Shown here: positions 11,408 through 24,159 of the stretch, piece by piece
Layout: every line of letters begins with the position of its first letter
How positions within the stretch are numbered: the stretch's first letter is position 1
Source of the DNA: Entonaema liquescens
Lineage: Eukaryota > Ascomycota > Sordariomycetes > Xylariales > Xylariaceae
Assembly: GCA_902805475.1 (NCBI GenBank)
Contig: CADCSX010000002.1
Location: 1,798,001 to 1,862,000, forward strand
Direction: 5' to 3'
DNA: 64,000 nucleotides
The notes under the pieces: generated by a model
Told to the model about the DNA's origin: nothing
Seen by the model: the letters and a program-made list of their open reading frames with translations, nothing else
The model's database searches: none
Made by a program: the position numbers and the translations under genes

Positions 11408-13959
11408 CTATCTCGCACCCTTTTCTGCCTTTAGCTCTTTTTGGGCCTGTGCGTGCATTTGGATGGCTTCCTGCAGCTTGGCTACAACTTCAGGTTGACC
11501 ACCAAATGCGGTCAAAAGCTTTTCATCAAGCTCCTTTTCTGTGGCTTCTAAACTCTTCGCACCGCGCTTATCGCTCCTAGCCGCATTTATCAATGTTCCC
11601 CACCGCTGCGTAAACGCGTAGATACTCTGTCGTAGCAGTTCGTCTAGCTTCTCGTTTGCGTCTTGTTCAGGTTGAACTTGATTTTTGGCCGGTGCGGCCT
11701 TGACGTTCGCACCGGGGAGGGCACTAACTGCAGATGACCATAGCCCGAGTGATAATGAACCACCAAGAATGCCTCTAAACAATCCCATCCAATTCTGAGG
11801 ACTAAGAGCGTCCCATATTTGGCTAAAGTGCTGCATCGCTGCTGGATGAGACCTGACATCACCGATCTCGAGTGACACCAGTCCATTCTTAAGAACAAGT
11901 AGATTCTTGATCATAAACAAATCAGGATCGGGCTCTGGATTAGCTGCCTTGTTAGACTTTAACCGGGATTCGGCACGCTGCATGGCAAGAATAGTCTCAT
12001 GGATTATCCGGAAGACAACAGGGCTCGACTAAAAGAAAGGGATCAGTTTGAAAAATACATCAAAAATAAGACAAGGGCATTACTCACACTCCGCTCTTTC
12101 GGCATGGCTTGGTCATACATGGCCAGAAGCTCAAGAGCTCTTTTTGTGACTGGGTGTACATTGGAAGATGCAACACCATTCACAACGGGCGTGATCTTGA
12201 GGGACTCTGGGGGAATGGGAGCTTTTGAGATAGATTTCGTAACCTCGGCTTCGAATGCGGTGTCGGTTAAGGGCCAGAGATGTTCGATGAGCAGTCGGGC
12301 GGTAAGATCATGGCAGTGAATAGAATATCGGGTTTCCTCTTCGTCATATTCCAGTAAAAGGTACTCGTTTGTGATCCATCCTAGGAGGTTACAAACCGTT
12401 TGGAGCTCGCTTGTTTGTAAAACAGATTGCAACGTTGTTGCAATCGGGGCAATGTTCGCGGCGTTAACCAAAGCTTTCTGTTGCGACTTTAGGGCTACGT
12501 AGGCGGACTGGGGATCGACGTTGTATTGTGGCTCTATGGAGAAAATCTTAGCAAAAAGATTTGCTTCATCATATGACCGCTCATAGCATTGTTTAACAAA
12601 GTTGCGACAAGCAGTCTCTGCATTGACTTCCTTGACTTCTTTCCTGAAGGCATCCAGATCATGTTGAGTCATGGGACGTAGATCACGATCCCTCACATCT
12701 GAATAAGATGAAAAGATATTGACGGCTGTATTGGAGTAATAGTCGAAACTCTGCCCAGGCGTTGGGTTTCCCAGTTGATCATAACAACTACGAATAACGC
12801 GTTGAGCATTCGCTACTAGACCATCTACTTCAAGTACCATCTCTTCGAATCGACCATACGCAAGCGCATGCCTCGCCGATTCGGATTGTGTAGCAGCAAT
12901 TTGCTTTGATATATCTGATGAGATTCGATCCAGATGGCCCGTGAAGCCAACTTCGAGTAAGTGAAGAGCTTTGGTGAGTAAAGACTGATATCTGGCCAAA
13001 TAGGACTCGGCATCCCGGTAGTCAGGCTAATACAGGTCAGTAAAGAGCTCATGGGGGGGCGGGGGTCTTGTAGAGACTGACATGCTCTATCATAAATACT
13101 ATGCAAGCATCCAGATTCGTTAGGATTTCGCCAAAACTTTCATGATTTACCAGACGGCTGGCGCCAGGAGCATTCAATCTCCTTGTAACGCCATCTAGAT
13201 ATGCATAATAATGTAAGTCGGTTCCAACTTCGTCAGCAAGCTTCTGTAATCTCCTTTCCTCCGATAAAAGATCGTCGCATTGGGCCTGGAAAGAGGATGT
13301 CTGCGACTCTACGGCGCGAAATGAATCGGCCAAAGATGTTAGCAGATCCAGAGCAATATTTGTATTGCCAATAAGCGCTTCGAGGTGGCGTTCGGTCAAC
13401 TCCAGCTGGTCCTGATAAAGTCTGTATTTCTGTTAGCGACCATATCGTCGCTCATTTTGACGTAAGGTACCATACAAGTATTCCTGTTGGCTAGCCTCGA
13501 TCAATTCATCATCGGGAGATCTCAACTGGGGCGGTTCTCGATTTCGGGCGAACTTTTCGATCCTCTCAACCATCAATGCCTCTAAGCCTCTCTCTTTAGC
13601 CTTCTTGCGCCTCTTCTTTGCAGCAGCATCCTTGGAGAGCTGTGCGCGAACGACATGGTAAAAATCGGAATAAGACTTTGCCCTTCGACTCAAAGTTGCT
13701 TCGGGAGGTTCAATTATCGTCTCGGCTTCTTCGAATAGCTCTTCCAGCGGTTGTACAGCATCAGGCTGCTTACTTCCCTAGAATAGCGGTTAGCGTCATG
13801 TTGAAAAGATGGATATTGGGGAGGGGCGTCAAAGATAGAACTGACATTGGGCTGTTGGAGAAGGGACTCTCTCCTCCTATGTCCTGAGGTCTGTGGTATA
13901 GAAGGGCTCCTCTTATGGGTATGATCCGGTACAAAATTGTACCATGAATCTTCGTACAT
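11408..13959 (-). CDS. COG3: Conserved oligomeric Golgi complex subunit 3 (Sec34 homologue)
   Basis: Five exons (13846-13959, 13476-13777, 13082-13421, 12088-13026, 11408-12028) give 771 aa. COG3 is part of the tethering complex that guides retrograde vesicles within the Golgi. The diagnostic core runs from LTERHLEALI through SFRAVESQTSSFQAQCDDLL, LHYYAYLD and YRDAESYLARY to LLTKALHLLEVGF, matching the Sec34 domain. The start MYEDSWYNFVPD and a Lys-rich segment around residues 75-95 are also seen in fungal homologues. The intron between exons 2 and 3 is the least certain: without it the same frame is interrupted by one TAA at about 13436. I chose a 54-nt GTATGG..CAG intron with a perfect GCTAAC branch point. 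Introns end in CAG or TAG throughout. Confidence 0.9.
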
Positions 13960-16482
13960 GGCTTGTCCTTGGTCGACGTCTGGCGTATACGAATGTGAAA
14001 GTGAAAAGGTAAGAAATGTGAGCTTATTCTAATCGTGGGGTCTCTTTAATTAGGAATTAGGTGCGTTAGGTAACTTTAATTCCATCCATCCAGGAACACA
14101 CTCGCCGTTCTAAGCACGTACCTTATCGTACCTTATCGGAGCTTGAATTTAGCCGTGGCCCGATAAGATTATACCCACAGTGTCTAGCCCCTCTTAGTGC
14201 ATAACAATACTTCAGAATGCGCATAACTTATATATTAAAAGTGTAGGCTTTGGGGTCATCCATCCTGTCTTTGAATTGTTAGCACTTTACATGATAATAG
14301 TTTTCGATCATTGATACACGATTTCTCATACTACGTGAAGACCTCATTTTAACATTTTAAAAAAAAAATTATTCAAAAATTATTCAAAATGACTTCATCT
14401 TATTCCTCTAATCTCCCCCCTTATTTACCTCCCTAAGGTGACTAAACATGGCTTTTCAAATTTCATCCTAAAAATTCCAAGTTCGGATCTTTCAATGGCA
14501 TTTCAAGTAAGTAAACCGTAAATTCATACTAAGTCATTTACTAAAATGTATGCTTAAAGCATATTCCCAAGGCTATCACATACCCAGATAAATTTGATGC
14601 TCCTAAGAGACCAGACGTATGGCATAACAAGCAGTAACTAACATCCCTTAAATTTAAAATTCCCATGAGTTGTGTACTTAGATAAGTTGCCGTTTCCGAA
14701 GTATAAACATTAGTTACCAAGTACCAAATGCAGTCGTGAAGCAATAATTCTTATTTCCTAGATGTAGCAATAGCAACTACCATAAACCCTTGAGATATGA
14801 TTGTTTATTTACCTAAGTTTATTATTGAGCCATCAATTACGCACTGGTAAAGCTCAGGTAAGCCATGAGCATGAATATGTACGGGTATTTCAAGCTATAG
14901 TAGAACTAAAAGTCCGGTAGACGCCCAGTTTCATAGCTACGTCCTAATATAGTGGGATTGCCCGGAATAAAATACGCAGTTATATAGGGAATCATTAAAT
15001 TCTATAATTATTCCTAATCGGAAACCGATGGTATCTCGAAGAGCAATGATATATTAAAGAGCACTTCTGGTCTGGATCCAACTTGCGGCTCCTCTCACCA
15101 TTTTGCGATTTCTGCACTTTCCAAGCAGATGTACGCAGGATATAACCTACTATTGCCAGCATATGGGTAGCGATAGAACTTGCCTACCCGGATGAGACAC
15201 AACATATAACCCGCAAAACGTCACAAGCCCGCCTCAACATGTACACCTGCGACATTAAAGAGGAGGAGCTCCGCCGTACCTCTCTCTTTCTACTCGGTTG
15301 GATCCGCTATTGGGGAACTCTTATCATTGAAATAGTGTTAACGTTAAGAACAGATAGACGCTACTAAGTTTACAATATGGAATCATATGAAACGCTAGGG
15401 TTGATACTGTTCTAACTGAAAAATATTATCCCGGTAATGCTTATATTTGGGCAAAACACAGTTGCACTCGGAGGTTTTTTGCAACTAGAACCAGTGTCGC
15501 GCGCCGTAGATATACGTATATACCATTTCCTGCTACAACAACTCAAACACACGTTGGATATGTAGTAGGATAATGCCCAAAGGGATCGGCGCTATCACTA
15601 GGGCTTTGAGATAGAAACGGTTTCCTTTACTTGGGGATATTTATGAGATGGGTTAAAGTATGGATTTTACGTGTAATGTTCCTTTTCCAGGATGGCTACG
15701 GTGCCTCTAGACACAATATTTGTTAGTTAGTTGGCGAAATAGGTACACAATTTTACATTTTCGAATTTTGTCTTGCTTTGTATTCCTCATTCTCCTTCTA
15801 TAGTCTTAATCCTTCTGTTATTATTTGTCCAGGGACTTGATCGCTCTCGTATATAGTTGTATTGAGAATGGGTGGACTAGCAGCATATCTGCCTTACCCG
15901 TATGATCAAATAAGTCACCCACATGATGTCAGTGACACCTTGTGGATGCGACTTTAATAGTGATTATATTTTACCTAAGCAGTTTGTATACCGCCAACCC
16001 TATTTCATCAACACCTAATAGTTGTCAATTCCGTCCCGTTGGGATATTATTACGTAAGAAGCCTTGACAGAGAAATCCCAGGCCCGGGTACCGCGGAACC
16101 AAACGTTTATGTCCATGCTCATGCACTTACGCGTAATAAATCTTTTATTCTTTAGAACTTGGCTCTTTTCCTCTCGATTTCCACCGAGCGATGTTACGAG
16201 GAAACTACTCCAACACGTTTTTTTTTATGATAAGTTGGGTTCTAACATCTATATATCTGGTGGGTATTGAGATAAGGTACATAGATGTATGTCAGATAAT
16301 GGATATCTTGAACGCCAACATGCAACTATAGTACAATGCTGACCAAAATCGATTGGCTAGACGTTGCACTACTTTTGTAGTAGTATATTTTAAGTCTTCT
16401 TGGGCTCCGGATTTGTTACTTTGAGTAGGCGTGTGTTATAGTAGGTAGTTAGGCGCTCGAAAATATATCAATAACCCTAGAA
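13960..16482. other. Long intergenic stretch
   Basis: About 2.5 kb with no recognisable gene, tRNA or inverted repeat. AT-leaning, with a short A-run near 14360. It may hold the COG3 promoter at its left end. Confidence 0.5.
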
Positions 16483-16798
16483 TATTAGTGCTGTTTACAC
16501 AAGTTCGACGTAGCACTCCCAAGGGGGTGCTGCGCATTGATTAAGGAAACGGGCAAGATTCGGGATTTAACCGAAATACTTCCGAATAAGCGTGTTTCCT
16601 ACGTATTTTGATATATCTTATAATATTTCATAAATTTTCATTATTTTTTTTCCTTTTCCAGAATTAGCAAAGGTCGGAATAACTTCTTATTAGTATTTAA
16701 AGTTTGGTACGCTATCCCTAATTACTGCCCGTTTCCTTAATTAATACGCAGCACCCCCTTGAGAGTGCTACGTCGAACTTGTGTAGACAGCACTAATA
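16483..16798. mobile_element. 316-bp MITE with about 70-bp inverted ends
   Basis: The left end TATTAGTGCTGTTTACACAA and the reverse complement of the right end agree for about 70 bp, to an AAGGAAACGGGCA block. Most of the few mismatches are C/T or G/A. The outer TA pair looks like the target duplication. No protein is encoded. Confidence 0.85.
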
Positions 16799-18009
16799 CC
16801 CAATACATAAACGTTGAAAGTGGGACAATACTTACAAGGTTACATCGTAATAAACACGGACCTCGCGTGGTTAGTTCGGTAAACACCATACCAACTGACT
16901 ACACATCCAGTAAAAATGTCAATAATGTAATAATTGAGTATAGAAAGAAAATTATTCTTTTTTAACTACTCTACTTTTTATCTAAAGAGAGAAAAAAGAT
17001 AAAATTTTGAATAGTTAAGTTTAAGGTACTTCGCCAAGGCGATATGACTAACAGAAGGACAAAATGCTTGTTGTGGTTAATCTATAAACTCGCTAATCTA
17101 CAAGGAGCTTAACAAGAATTCGGATCTGCTTAAACACGTGGACTATTACGCTCCTTTGGCTACAATGGGAATAATGTCCCTTTGACCTCCTCATGCAATG
17201 AATCCTTCGATGTCCTACAATCGGGAACTGCGAAGACGTTGTCAGAGCCTCTCTATCCATGACGACTCCCCGGGTATCCAATCGTACCAATCTAAATCCC
17301 GGTAATATTTGTTAAAAGTTTCGCCGTCGATCAGTGCTATTACCAAGGTACCAGAAAGGCGTCAAAATACATGGCGCACTTCCACTAAGATTTATGCTGG
17401 TAGGTGCGCCACCTTTTTTGACGTCCTTCTGGGTACCTACTACCCCTGAAGGCTCTCCTGGTTAAGACTATGTAGATATGATGTGTTTACCCTGGTCAAC
17501 TCATAGGAACCATAAAAAGAAAATCTAGGTAAAGCGGTGAAACTACGCCATTGTCCCCAGCATTGCCGTATCTTACCTTAATGGAATATTTGCCCTCTCG
17601 GACCCGATTATACCAGAGGTATGGTTATTTATTCCAATTTGGTAATGTGTGTATCCTATTCCCTTGGTCTTGCAGATTGCAGACAATATTCAACACGATC
17701 AAGTTCTCATTGGCTATTGATAAACCCATCCGGCCCGGGGTCATACTCTACAAGCCACCCGAGAACCTGGTCCAACGGGAAGGAGAGCTATAGATCCTTA
17801 TTAAGTGTCAGCATGCAAGAAGAACAGCACATTCTGCATTAGTCACTTAGAGCTGGCGCGTTTCTCTCCCATGTTATTCCGATCCCAGGGGTAGTGTCGA
17901 CTATAAGAGGTCGAGGGACGGACGGACTAACTGCTAGCAAGACTTGAAAATGAGTTTATACTAAACGAGACTTATTGATAAATCCTATATCACTATCAAG
18001 ACACTCATC
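16799..18009. other. Intergenic with a hairpin repeat
   Basis: No gene seen. It contains the 91-bp inverted repeat at 17347-17437 and the 5' flank of the SDR gene. Confidence 0.5.
17347..17437. repeat. 91-bp hairpin (imperfect inverted repeat)
   Basis: Two arms of about 40 bp begin and end with GGTACC and share blocks GGTACC, CAGAA, GTCAAAA and TGGCGCAC, with a loop near CTAAGATTTATGC. It may be a foldback element or the remains of one. No flanking duplication was found. Confidence 0.6.
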
Positions 18010-18898
18010 ATGGCGCCAATTGTTGTATTAATTAGCGGTGCAAACCGAGGTATAGGCAAGGGACTCCTTGAGCGCTTCCTCGCCAAGCCGAATCACGTCG
18101 TGATCGCCGCAAATCGCAATCCGGACCACCCTACGTCAAAAGCTCTTGCAGAACTACCCAAAGGGGCAGATAGTCGTCTTATTGTTATTAAGGTTGATGC
18201 CTTAGTCGAATCTGATGCCGCCGAGGGTATTAAACAATTATCCGCACACGGCATCGACCACATAGACATTGCCATTGCTAATGCCGGTGTCTGTGACGTT
18301 TTCCCCAAGTTTTCAGAAATTAAAACTGCAGATTTGCACAGACATGTTGTCTCCAACGTGTATGGCGTGGTGTGGCTATACCAGGCTGCTTATCCGCTTC
18401 TAAAGAAGTCTACAAATCCCAAGTGGACAACTATAGGCTCGATCGCTGGAAAGTTAATGGTGAGTTAATAATAGATCCCAATAATATATCCTGCATTGTT
18501 CTGCTTCGAATGTCGACTGACGTATATGTGCCATAGTGAGTAATGAGTAAATATGCTTCTTGCGTCTTTGGCGGCACCACTAATTTTAGTAAAGCGACCA
18601 ACCTGATGTCCCTCACGCAGCGTATGCGCCGTCTAAAGTTGCGGCACACTGGATCACCAAGCGTCTGGACAAGGAAGAAGAATGGCTTACAGCATTCGTA
18701 ATTAACCCCGGTTTAGTAGACACCGAAATGGGCAAGGGCGCTATCGCCGGTCTCTCAGCAGTCCATGACAAGATCCCCATACAGCTCATCACTGTGAAAG
18801 AATCATGCGACGGAATAGTAAAGGAGATCGAGGCGGCCACAAAAGCCACCCACGGAGGAAAGTTCATACACTACAGTGGGGGTGAAGATACATGGTAG
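18010..18898 (+). CDS. Short-chain dehydrogenase (norsolorinic-acid-ketoreductase-like SDR)
   Basis: The Rossmann start is ISGANRGIGKG. Then follow IANAGV, the catalytic Ser in TIGSIAG and YAPSK as the Tyr/Lys pair, so the classical SDR catalytic set is present; after that comes VINPGLVDTEMG. About 248 aa, the usual length. It probably reduces a ketone or oxidises an alcohol with NADP(H). The junction is a problem: the canonical donor GTGAGT at 18460 leads to an in-frame stop at the only good acceptor. A frame-keeping solution is exon 1 18010-18452 (donor GTTAAT) and exon 2 18595-18898 (acceptor TAAAG). Either the intron is non-canonical or an indel has entered. No partner biosynthetic genes lie nearby, so the pathway is open. 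Confidence 0.75.
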
Positions 18899-19541
18899 GC
18901 AACTATGTCTTCCACCATGTATTCATATAACTATGGGTTTATAGGAAATCTAAGATAAATTCATGTTGTTTAAAGGTGGAAAGGATAGGTAGCTGCTCGG
19001 GGAGTTATCTGTAATGAGGTACTGGTAGGTCGAGTACATAGGTACCTCATATACATTTATGCTCTAAGTTATGTAACTACCTAGGTTAGATACTTCATAG
19101 ATAGTTTGATGGCTACCTACACTGGACGCCGCCTAAGATTATGGATGTATGTACGAAGCACATTTACATCATTAATTCCGTTTGATGTTAAATTTGTAGT
19201 TTAGTTTAGGTATGTTACACCATTTAATAATATCATATAAGCCGGGGGCGCATGCAGGAGGACCAATGTAGGTACATCATGTGTAGGTATTTTACGATAG
19301 GTGGACTTTTAGGTCCTACCTAAGGTAGCTGTTGTGGAACAGGTACCCGAATACTTTTTTAGCGATTACTCTCTTTGGAAGGAGGGGTGATGATGATAGG
19401 ACGTTATCGATAATCGATAAGTCTTCAAAGGTGCCCCAAAAAATAATTATTAAATTTTGAGAGAAGCAACAGAACAATAAGCTCAATTAGTTCCGTGAAT
19501 TCGGCGCAATAGAAAGCCGGATAGACAATCCGCCTTTCAAG
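18899..19541. other. Intergenic between SDR and MRH4
   Basis: Rich in TAGGTA/TACCTA motifs (for example around 19018-19105); no gene. Confidence 0.5.
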
Positions 19542-21390
19542 ATGCGGTCCTTTCTTTCGGCGCCGATATGCCCGTCATGTTTATTCGCAGCGAGCAACCC
19601 AAGAGGCTTCCAAAGCGTCTATCGGCCATGGGTGGCGTCGCAACGATTCTTTGGTCGAGCGAGAGCTGGTCCTTCGAGGGGTAGTCCTTCAAGAATGGTC
19701 TTATCCAACCACGTCGCACGCCCTCCGAGACGAGAGGGTGAAGGCTATGAAAGCAGAAGACCCAACCGGAGATCAGCAGGACCGTTTGGCGGCATGAATC
19801 AAACTTACGCCAATATACGGGAACGTAGCCCGGGAAGAACTTCTCGGGTAACCGAGTCTAGGGACAGCAGAGACAGGAAGGGCGATAGGAAGGATGACCG
19901 ACGGACAAAAGCCATGAAAATGCAAAGCTCCTTGGCTACAATTCCTTACGGTCATAGAACACGGACGAAAGAGAGTGTGGCCGACGTGGAATCGTTTGAT
20001 CAATTCGACTTGTTACCTTCAATCAAAGAAGCCATGTCCCAAGACGTATTAAAAGACATGGTGGACGTAAAGCCTACTCCTATTCAAAAGCTCGCGATTC
20101 CCGCACTATTAGGTCAGGAGAGAGGCCGACGGTCCTCCCGAATAAAAGATAACAATGGGAGACAAGAGTTTCTACTAGCAGCTGAGACGGGTTCGGGAAA
20201 AACATTGGCCTACTTACTACCCGTGGTCGATGCTCTAAAGAAGGCTGAAGCCGCCGATCCTGCCATTGCGGCTTATCGAGAATATTTCGATAAACAGATG
20301 GCAGCAATGAAGGAACCAGGATACACTGGTCCCCGATCATTTGACCCTCACCCGACTGCTGCGCGGCCGAAAGTTGTCGTGTTGGTGCCAACGGCTGAAT
20401 TAGTTGACCAAGTAGGTCGCGTTGCAAAGGCCTTGTCCCATATTGTCAAGTTCAAGGCCAAAACCTTTTCTGCCAATATCTCTGCAACTGTTATTAATTC
20501 GAACATGTTCTCGCCTGCGGGCATCGATCTCGTTGTGGCAACACCCCATTTATTGTCATCGATCGCTGATTCAGACCCAAATATTTTATCAAGGGTTTCT
20601 CATTTAATCGTTGATGAGGCCGATTCACTTTTCGATCGCAGTTTTTCGCCTGTAACAACAGCTATATTAGACCGTGCGCTACCATCTTTGAAGCAGCTCA
20701 TTCTCTGCTCTGCTACTATTCCCAAAAAGCTTGATCACTACCTAGCCTATGATTTCCCGGATATGGTTCGCCTTACTACGCCAAACCTCCACGCCATCCC
20801 TCGACGTGTTCAACTAGGAGTTATTGACGTGTCTAAGGACCCTTACCGGAACAACAAAGACCTCGCTTGCGCGGATGCAATCTGGTCTATCGGGAGGGAT
20901 AATGCCCACGGGAGATCTACACCCGAAGGGGTTGACGTGAAGCGTATCATGGTGTTTGTCAATGAGCGCGAGAAGACTCAAGAAGTTGCTGAGTATCTTG
21001 TCTCTAAGGGCATCGATGCCGTCGCGCTACATCGCGATACCTCAGACCAGCGTCAATCCGAGATGCTGGACTCATTTACGACCACAGCACCAATGAAACC
21101 CAGTCTTGCAGCATCCACTGTACCATCCCCGGGAAAGGGCGAAGGAGTTTACCTAATACCAAGGTCATCGTAGCCACAGATTTAGCCTCAAGGGGTATTG
21201 ATACCCTAGCAGTCCGACACGTAATTTTATACGATGTACCACACAGCACCATCGATTTTATACACCGTTTGGGACGCGCGGGTCGTATGGGTAGAAGAGG
21301 AAGGGTGTTGTATTAGTCGGTAAAGACGACCGACGAGATATTGTAGCTGAGGTCAGGGAAAGCATGTTCATGGGTCAAGCACTTATATAA
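19542..21390 (+). CDS. MRH4: Mitochondrial DEAD-box RNA helicase Mrh4, with two frame breaks
   Basis: A mitochondrial helicase required for assembly of the large mitoribosomal subunit in yeast. The Arg-rich N-terminus looks like a mitochondrial presequence. Motifs in order: PTPIQ (Q), AETGSGKT (I), VPTAEL (Ia), TPHLL (Ib), DEAD (II), SAT (III), MVFVNE (IV), ATDLASRGID (V) and HRLGRAGRMGRRG (VI). PTAEL instead of PTREL is typical for Mrh4. The frame changes near 21126-21131 (CCATCCCCGGG), after which the matching sequence continues as KGRRSLPNTKV. It changes again near 21308-21310, before LVGKDDRRD...GQALI, ending at 21390. No intron fits either point. Two single-base indels in G/C runs in a conserved gene look more like base-call errors than decay, but I cannot tell. 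Confidence 0.85.
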
Positions 21391-24159
21391 GGCGGACATA
21401 TTATAGACGAAGTGTACGACTATGTATAGCAGAAAATGTGTATATAAATGTATGAATTTGAATACCCCCCACGACATCGTTTTGTATAGAATGTTTTAGC
21501 TTCTGTGTTATGGATATGTGATATTGGGGATAAAACGGCTTGCTGGATGGATGTAAACTTAGATGAGCTACGTGTGGCTATTGGCGATACAAGTTTATGA
21601 AATACTGATACAACCAATTTTTCCCATTACGTTGGTTGATAGGTGGGCAGGTAAGAAGCTTGGATATTCGCATGGTTTGGAAACCAGATATGTTCCAATA
21701 ATACCTTAAGCACCTAAGCAAGAGAATAATAGTAGCCACAAGACTCTATGTGACTAGGCCAGAGGACGCCAAAACCTACAATGTTGCTCAGGTCGGCCAT
21801 TCGGTTTGGCTAGAGTATTCCCTACTTGGAATTACATAACACGATAGTTACCATATATATTTAGGAGCATTTTCCTAGATTAATTCACTTATGGGACCCC
21901 TTGAATGCCAGCCCCAGTATATACTACCCTAAGATGGTATTTATGCAATATGCTAACAATCCCCTGTCCATAGAAAAGGGATAGATGAAAAGGGGTACTA
22001 TCTACTCATACCTCAGGCTAGAGCCTAGACCTTGTCAGCCTGCTGTTCCTAGGTACATAGCCAGATGTAAAGCGATATCAATTAAGTAGAGCACCGGGTC
22101 ACAATTTTTCTACTCAAATAAGAGGTGAAAGATAATCTTCACTTACTCCTCCAGGTGACTTTGTCTTGGACCCCTATGCTCTCAACTTCACATACTGCAT
22201 ACTATCTCTATAGAGTCTTGTTTGAAGATGAGAGTTGTCTTGAAATAGTCTCCAATAGAACGTAGTATCTAACTTACTAGGTTCTATTCATCAAGATCCC
22301 GCCTCATTTACCCCAAATGTCTCACCCAGGCAGCCAGGTATGAACGCTGGGGGCTGATTCAATACCCCGGATTTTCAGACACTAGTTTAATGAATAAATA
22401 ATCAACGACTTCAGCTATCACACTAGCTCGATATCAATGTCTTACCCATTCTAACGGGCTCGGGGCCGTACTTGGACACCGAAGGCCCCCTGCTAGGACG
22501 GGATTCTTCGAGCAAACTTGGGGTGACAGGTTTCCTCCGAAGACCCTATATCATGACCCAAACGATCCATCACATATCATGGAAACGGGAATACTTGAGT
22601 ATGCCTACATAGTACTCATTAGGATTCTCTTGACCAGCAGGTAATTGTTACCTCTTTTTTTTTTTTTTTTTCAGCTGACCGCGATTTGTCTTAGGTACTA
22701 TATAGCATTGTCTTACCGATTGCCCTTGAGAATACGTAGCGTGTCAGTTTCTGAATCAATGATCGCGATCTGAATTTCCTGTTTAGACTTCCAATGGGAA
22801 TGGTGAGGGAATAACGACAACAGTCGTCATCGTCAGCCGTAAAGTTGCGCGTCACAGGGGAATCTTTCACTCACCGCCAAAGGCTCAGGCCTGGGTTTAT
22901 GATGATAAGTTCTTGTGGGAGGCGCTTGGACTACTATACTGTAACGTCCTGGATACTGTAACATTCGCTTCGATCTATGTGGTTGCATTATAGATCAGGA
23001 TCTGGATTAATGGTCAACCACCAGTGTTAGTTGGTGCTTTTCGGATACAATTTTGGAGTCTTCCAGTCTAGGAGCGGTATATAGATGAAAGCTGAAACTT
23101 GGCTAAATAGCAACTGTTTCCTATGAGTGGCTGACCCTCGGCGAGCCTTTCCGAGGTTACTTTTTGGGCGAATAGTAGTTCGTAGCTTTTATGATCTGTC
23201 AGCTATATAGCTGATCTTTTCGTATATAATGGAATTATGATATCTAATACCTATTAATTCCATACTCATTGGCTTACGGCTTGTAAAGAGATCTTTTACA
23301 AATATCCTACCTCAGCACGGATTAGGTGAGATCGCGATTAGCACAGGGAAAACCCCCTATATGCGGGTAAGCGCGCACATGGTGACCGCAAATCTTTACG
23401 AGTCCCAGCGTAGATCCCGGCAATTCTTGACCTATTTACCAAGTTCTCTGACTGTCGTGGATAGTCTACGAGGTCTCGTCTCAAAGCCTTGCCTTGCACT
23501 GAAACTGATCTGCGTTTAGTAGCCAAGAGACTGAATTCTGGCTTTTTGATTTCTAATGCTCAATTTCATATAATAAGCCTTGAAATGGTAACAGTATTTG
23601 ATATCAGAGGTCACCCGCTACGCGCACAGAGTTTGGCATTGTGGCTTAATTTCCGAAACGACGAATTGGCTCCTCTGGTCTTGACCACATTCAGCCACCC
23701 TACGTGATTATTGTTTGGGCGTACTGGTATAGGCAGTAGGAGTCTAGAATATGATACCGTAGCGGTCTAATACGCACTTGTTTGGGGCCAATCAGGACTA
23801 ATGGAAACTAGACTGAGGCGAACGCGATGCCAAGTCTGGAGATTACACTGGCAGACTGGAATGGGAATAACAGTGATGAGACTGACACTTTACACGGAGC
23901 TTTACCGTATTCAGTTGATGGGGAAATATCCCAGCGCCGATACAAGTTTATGCCCCAATGGGAGATTAGCATAGCATTGTCGCTTAAGTCGATCAATGGT
24001 AGATTCCCCAAGATGGTTGGGTTCTGGGGATCTTAAAGACTGGGAGCTTTGCTATTTTGGGAGGTTTTGGTATGTAAATGCTTGTGTCACGGCGCATCGT
24101 GCGCAAGCTGACCCCTTGTTAATTGGGGGATAGTTAGAAAAAATACGCCAATAAGAGGA
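21391..24159. other. Long intergenic stretch
   Basis: About 2.8 kb without a supported gene. It holds a T-run near 22658-22671 and a small palindrome at 23229-23263. Open frames present are short and without recognisable domains. Confidence 0.5.

Noticed and set aside
23229..23263. ATGGAATTA...TAATTCCAT inverted repeat
   Set aside because: Only 9-bp arms; too short to separate from chance.
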